Part shown: positions 60,664-64,000 of the stretch, in pieces
Numbering within the stretch: position 1 is the stretch's first letter
Layout: each line of letters starts with the position of its first letter
From: Paenibacillus harenae DSM 16969
GTDB lineage: Bacteria; Bacillota; Bacilli; Paenibacillales; Paenibacillaceae
Direction of reading: 5' to 3'
DNA: 64,000 nucleotides
NCBI RefSeq assembly: GCF_000422465.1
Contig: NZ_KE383842.1
Coordinates: forward strand, 703,845 to 767,844
The notes under the pieces: model-generated
What the model was told of the DNA's origin: nothing
What the model saw: only the letters and a program-made list of their open reading frames with translations
The model's database searches: none
Made by a program: the position numbers and the translations under genes

Positions 60664-61914
60664 ATGAACAAGCATGAAGCCAATGATGTTCTGCTTTCTA
60701 CTCAAATCGTAATCGAACAAGCGCTGATGAGGCTGGGTTACGATCAAACGATGATCGAATTGCTGAAGGAACCGATGAGGCTGCTGACCGTCCGGATACC
60801 TGTACGCATGGATGACGGATCGACGAAGGTGTTTACCGGATACCGTTCCCAGCATAACGATGCGGTAGGGCCCACGAAGGGCGGCGTCCGCTTCCATCCG
60901 GCCGTTACCGAAAATGAAGTCAAGGCGCTTTCCATTTGGATGAGCCTGAAGTGCGGCATTGCAGATCTTCCTTACGGCGGCGGCAAGGGCGGCGTTATTT
61001 GTGACCCGCGCACGATGTCGTTCCTCGAGCTGGAGAGGCTGAGCCGCGGCTATGTGCGTGCCGTAAGTCAAATTGTCGGACCCAATAAGGATATCCCGGC
61101 CCCCGACGTGATGACCAACTCGCAAATTATGGCATGGATGATGGATGAGTACAGCAGAATACGCGAATTCGATTCTCCCGGATTTATAACGGGCAAGCCT
61201 CTCGTCCTGGGCGGATCGAAAGGAAGAGAAACGGCAACAGCCCGAGGCGTCGTCATTATGATTCACGAAGCGCTGCGATTGAAGGGGATAGCGCTTGAGA
61301 ACGCTAGAATCGTTATTCAAGGCTTTGGCAATGCGGGCAGCTATCTTGCCAAATTCATGCATGAGTCCGGCGCCCGCGTAATCGCTATTTCCGATGTGAA
61401 CGGGGCGTTGTATAATAAAGATGGGCTCGATATTGAATATTTGCTCGACCGACGCGATTCTTTCGGAAATGTAACGAATTTGTTTCCGAAGACCATCACG
61501 AACGCCGAGCTGCTGGAGTTGGAGTGCGATGTGCTTGTGCCGGCGGCGATCGAGAACCAAATCACGGAGCAAAATGCGCCTAATCTGCGCGCGGCGGTCG
61601 TCGTCGAGGCAGCTAACGGCCCCACGACGCTGGAGGCAACCAGAATCCTTACGGACAGAGGGGTGCTGCTTATCCCCGACGTGCTTGCCAGCTCCGGCGG
61701 CGTAATCGTGTCTTATTTCGAATGGGTTCAAAATAATCAAGGCTACTATTGGGATGAGCAGGAAGTGGACGATAAGCTTCAAATCATGATGAAACGGGGC
61801 TTTGAGCACGTGTATGACATACACCGCACCCGCAAGGTCGATATGAGGCTTGCCGCCTATATGGCCGGAGTACGCAAAATGGCCGAAGCGGTCCGTTTCC
61901 GCGGATGGGTGTAA
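60664..61914 (+). CDS. gudB: Glu/Leu/Phe/Val dehydrogenase (GudB-like)
   Basis: This 416-residue enzyme oxidises glutamate to 2-oxoglutarate with NAD. It shows GPTKGGVRFHP, the catalytic-Lys motif LPYGGGKGGV, PAPDVMTN and the NAD fold VIQGFGNAGSYLAKF. I chose ATG 60664, directly after GGCGGTGA; GTG 60655 overlaps that site. Position before prsW and ypeB matches gudB of B. subtilis; no tandem duplication of the inactivating B. subtilis type was noticed. Confidence 0.94.
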   Translation: MNKHEANDVLLSTQIVIEQALMRLGYDQTMIELLKEPMRLLTVRIPVRMDDGSTKVFTGYRSQHNDAVGPTKGGVRFHPAVTENEVKALSIWMSLKCGIADLPYGGGKGGVICDPRTMSFLELERLSRGYVRAVSQIVGPNKDIPAPDVMTNSQIMAWMMDEYSRIREFDSPGFITGKPLVLGGSKGRETATARGVVIMIHEALRLKGIALENARIVIQGFGNAGSYLAKFMHESGARVIAISDVNGALYNKDGLDIEYLLDRRDSFGNVTNLFPKTITNAELLELECDVLVPAAIENQITEQNAPNLRAAVVVEAANGPTTLEATRILTDRGVLLIPDVLASSGGVIVSYFEWVQNNQGYYWDEQEVDDKLQIMMKRGFEHVYDIHRTRKVDMRLAAYMAGVRKMAEAVRFRGWV

Positions 61915-61943
61915 GAAGGGTGTAAGAAAGCAGGGGAGAATTG

Positions 61944-62636
61944 GTGTTGTTTTCCGTACTGACAGCGGCTGTAGCGCCAGGCGTTTCGCTGCTTACTTAC
62001 CTATATTTAAGGGACCGTTACGATGCCGAGCCGATCCATATGGTCGCGAGAATGTTCGTGCTCGGCATATTGGTTGTCGTGCCGATTATGGTTATTCAGC
62101 GGGGAATCGAATTATGGCTGGGCGATCACAACGTCGTTTTTGCTTTTATACAAACGGCTGGCGTTGAGGAATTTGTCAAATGGTTCGTGCTGTATCACGT
62201 CATTTACAACCATACGGAATTTGACGAGCCTTACGACGGAATTGTCTATGCGGCTTCCATTTCGCTCGGATTTGCAACGCTCGAGAATGTGCTTTATGCC
62301 ATTTACTCGCCGGCTACATTCGGCACGCTGCTCGTTCGGGCGCTGCTGCCCGTCTCCGGCCATGCGTTATTTGGCATTATGATGGGCTATTATTTGGGAA
62401 AAGCAAAATTCGCGTCCAAGAAGCAAAGCTATACTTTTCTAGCCATTTCGTTTGCGCTGCCGGTCATGCTCCACGGTACTTACGACTGGATTATGATTAC
62501 CAGCCAATCGAACTGGATGTGGTTCATTATTCCGTTCATGATTATTTTATGGATATGGGGGCTGCGCAAAATGAACCGCGCCAATTCCCGTTCTCCTTTC
62601 CGGTTCCTTATCCGGGAGGATGAGATTAAACTTTAG
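61944..62636 (+). CDS. prsW: intramembrane protease PrsW
   Basis: PrsW performs site-1 cleavage of the anti-sigma factor RsiW in B. subtilis, starting the sigma-W envelope stress response. The 230-residue product has about seven membrane segments and the catalytic Glu pair in GVEEFVKWF, plus SGHALFGIMMGY and LHGTYDW. The start is uncertain among TTG 61941, GTG 61944 and TTG 61947; GTG 61944 is 5 bases after AGGGGAG. It is 27-30 bases after gudB. Confidence 0.93.
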   Translation: MLFSVLTAAVAPGVSLLTYLYLRDRYDAEPIHMVARMFVLGILVVVPIMVIQRGIELWLGDHNVVFAFIQTAGVEEFVKWFVLYHVIYNHTEFDEPYDGIVYAASISLGFATLENVLYAIYSPATFGTLLVRALLPVSGHALFGIMMGYYLGKAKFASKKQSYTFLAISFALPVMLHGTYDWIMITSQSNWMWFIIPFMIILWIWGLRKMNRANSRSPFRFLIREDEIKL

Positions 62637-62710
62637 GCGTTCCGTCTATACTGACAATAAATAGCAGTGTCCGGGATGACGGCACTTCATTATTTCAGCT
62701 GGAGGGATTT

Positions 62711-62872
62711 ATGGAAGCGGCAAGAATTAAGGTAACGATCAGGTGCAACGTATGCGGGGAGAAATTTGTGCTGCGCGGACGGAGAGACAAGGGCATGATC
62801 GATACAGGCTTCAAGCAGTGCATATGTAATAATTCGAATGATTTGGATATCGAAGAGCACAGCGTTTATTAA
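62711..62872 (+). CDS. 53-residue zinc-ribbon-like protein
   Basis: ATG 62711 follows GGAGGG by 4 bases and opens a frame of 53 codons to TAA 62872. The product has CNVCGEKF and, 20 residues on, CIC (Cys at 12, 15, 37 and 39), a likely four-Cys zinc site, and an acidic end DLDIEEHSVY. No family name is recalled. It takes the place where sleB is found in B. subtilis, between prsW and ypeB, and may be co-transcribed with prsW. Confidence 0.72.
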   Translation: MEAARIKVTIRCNVCGEKFVLRGRRDKGMIDTGFKQCICNNSNDLDIEEHSVY

Positions 62873-62911
62873 ATTATTCGGCAAGCAAGGCAATTGAATA
62901 ACGGGATGCAT

Positions 62912-62967
62912 AAAGCTCCCTTGGGCAAACCAAACTAAAACCAGGTTTTGCACAAGAAAGGAGCTTT
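62912..62967 (+). promoter_or_regulatory. hairpin covering the ypeB ribosome site
   Basis: AAAGCTCC (62912-62919) pairs with GGAGCTTT (62960-62967), and CAAACC/GGTTTTG can pair inside the loop. The 3' arm contains AAGGAG, the ypeB ribosome site, and runs into TTTTGTG. It may act as a terminator for the upstream genes and as a translational gate. Confidence 0.48.
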
Positions 62968-62973
62968 TGTGTT

Positions 62974-64000
62974 ATGTACCAGCGACTCAGCTCGATCCTG
63001 TTTCCCATTATGTCCCTATTATTCATTGGCGCGGCATTTTGGGGCTATCAGGAGCATCAAGAGAAAAACTCGATATTGATAAAAGCGGAGAATCAGTATC
63101 AGCGGGCATTCCATGACTTAACCTACCATGTCGAGCAGGTTCATCAGCAATTGGGCAATACGCTTGCCGTTAACTCGACATCTCAAAGCTATCACCGCAA
63201 AGGTCTTGTCAATGTGTGGCGATTAACAAGCCAAGCGCAAAATGAGATTAGCCAATTGCCGTTAACTCTGCTTCCCTTCAATAAGGCGGAGGACTTTTTA
63301 TCGCATATCTCGAATTTTGCTTACAAGACAGCGGTTCGGGATTTAACGAAGGAGCCTTTGTCTCCGGATGAATTTAAAACAATGAAAACCTTATATGCCA
63401 AATCGGAAGAAATATCAAAGGAGCTGCTCGGTATGCAGCAAACCGTGCTGGCGAACAATTTACGATGGATGGACGTTGAAGTTGCGCTGGCCTCCGAGAA
63501 TTCGAACAATGACAATGCGATTATCGACGGGTTCAAGACGGTCGATCAGAAGGTCAGCGAATATCCGGAAATCAATTGGGGTCCTTCGGTGGCAAGCATG
63601 TACCAGAAACGGACGATCAGCATGCTCAGCGGCAATCAGGTTACTCCTGAGGAAATCAGAAAACAGGCTGCGAAATTTTTGAATGCCCCGGATGCCGATA
63701 TTCGCGTTGTTGAGAACGGGAAAGGCACCGAGTACGCGTCCTATTCCGCAACGGTAGACCGGGGAGGCGACGACGGCAAGCTGCAGATGGACTTTACGCA
63801 AAAAGGCGGTCAGCTCATCTGGTTCATGAACTCGCGCGAGATCGGGGATAAGAAGATCGACTTCGAACGGGCGAAAGCCGCCGCCGACTCTTTCTTAAAT
63901 GAACATGGTTTTGAGGGAATGCAGGCTGTCAGCTACGATCTATTCAATAACACAGGTTCCTTCACTTACGTCGGCCTTCAAAGCGGCGTGTTGATCTACC
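62974..64000 (+). CDS. ypeB: germination protein YpeB (5' part)
   Basis: The frame starts at ATG 62974 (AAAGGAG 8-9 bases upstream) and is open to the window edge: 342 residues. It has an N-terminal membrane segment (about 5-26, LSSILFPIMSLLFIGAAFWG), a helical region (35-210) and then the first PepSY-like units (AAKFLNAPDADIRVVENGKG, AKAAADSFLNEHGF). This is the layout of YpeB, which stabilises and localises the cortex-lytic enzyme SleB in the spore. The C-terminus, including the remaining PepSY domains, is outside the window. No sleB lies upstream. Confidence 0.92.
   Translation, partial: MYQRLSSILFPIMSLLFIGAAFWGYQEHQEKNSILIKAENQYQRAFHDLTYHVEQVHQQLGNTLAVNSTSQSYHRKGLVNVWRLTSQAQNEISQLPLTLLPFNKAEDFLSHISNFAYKTAVRDLTKEPLSPDEFKTMKTLYAKSEEISKELLGMQQTVLANNLRWMDVEVALASENSNNDNAIIDGFKTVDQKVSEYPEINWGPSVASMYQKRTISMLSGNQVTPEEIRKQAAKFLNAPDADIRVVENGKGTEYASYSATVDRGGDDGKLQMDFTQKGGQLIWFMNSREIGDKKIDFERAKAAADSFLNEHGFEGMQAVSYDLFNNTGSFTYVGLQSGVLIY

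Noticed and set aside
60631..61824. 397-codon frame antisense to gudB
   Set aside because: It lies opposite a highly conserved enzyme gene; the His/Arg-rich translation and lack of a ribosome site mark it as a shadow frame.
1..64000. tRNA, rRNA, CRISPR arrays, IS elements or prophage
   Set aside because: No cloverleaf, rRNA segment, regularly spaced repeat array, transposase or integrase other than XerD was seen on either strand.

Overview
This window looks like a chromosomal core segment from an endospore-forming member of the Paenibacillaceae (Paenibacillus or Cohnella type). The main evidence is long synteny with the Bacillus subtilis region that runs from xseA to ypeB, combined with slightly GC-rich coding sequence, strong AAGGAGG-type ribosome sites, frequent GTG and TTG starts, and a full set of sporulation genes (spoIVB, spo0A, spoIIM, spoIIAA-AB-sigF, spoVA genes, dacB-spmA-spmB, ytfJ, ypeB). 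I saw no rRNA, tRNA, CRISPR array, prophage or recognisable transposase.

Layout. 1-8.5 kb: folD end, xseA-xseB-ispA, dxs, tlyA, an unknown membrane-anchored protein, argR, recN. 8.6-11.1 kb: spoIVB and spo0A, the latter behind a sigma-H type promoter with three Spo0A boxes. 11.2-18.5 kb: coaD, a DUF2627 gene, then lpdV-bkdAA-bkdAB-bkdB-lipB for branched-chain 2-oxoacid oxidation and lipoate attachment, ending on a 32-residue Prli42-like gene on the minus strand. 18.5-22.4 kb: M20 peptidase, a minus-strand mciZ-like gene, nudF, a large repeat-bearing spacer, spoIIM, fur. 22.5-30.1 kb: a minus-strand subtilase, ald, DUF4227, xerD, then deoB-punA-(spo0E-like)-pdp for nucleoside salvage. 30.2-37.6 kb: dacF, spoIIAA-AB-sigF, spoVAA-AB-AF, lysA. 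37.6-42.5 kb: ppiB, an FMN riboswitch with a very long leader, ribD-ribE-(repeat)-ribBA-ribH. 42.5-54.2 kb: scpA-scpB, DUF2953, ytfJ, dacB-spmA-spmB, rluB, and resABCDE for cytochrome c maturation and respiratory control. 54.3-64 kb: serA (minus), rhodanese, an unknown membrane protein (minus), CPBP protease, polysaccharide deacetylase (minus), mecA/ypbH, gudB, prsW, a small zinc-ribbon protein, and the start of ypeB.

Most of the window is ordinary conserved core. The unusual parts are: (i) a structured, hairpin-rich repeat of about 210-265 bp found twice in the same orientation, each copy ending 22-25 bp before a start codon, one upstream of spoIIM and one inside the rib operon; (ii) regulatory leaders, namely an FMN riboswitch whose last terminator-like stem contains the ribD ribosome site, a terminator-like hairpin in the serA leader, and a hairpin covering the ypeB ribosome site; (iii) very small genes easily missed by annotation (Prli42-like, MciZ-like, a 53-residue zinc-ribbon protein, a Spo0E-like phosphatase); and (iv) departures from the Bacillus gene order (spoVAC-AD-AE absent from the spoVA cluster, sleB absent before ypeB, ribT absent, ptb-bcd-buk and bkdR absent near bkd). 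All assignments come from reading the sequence and family knowledge; no database search was run.
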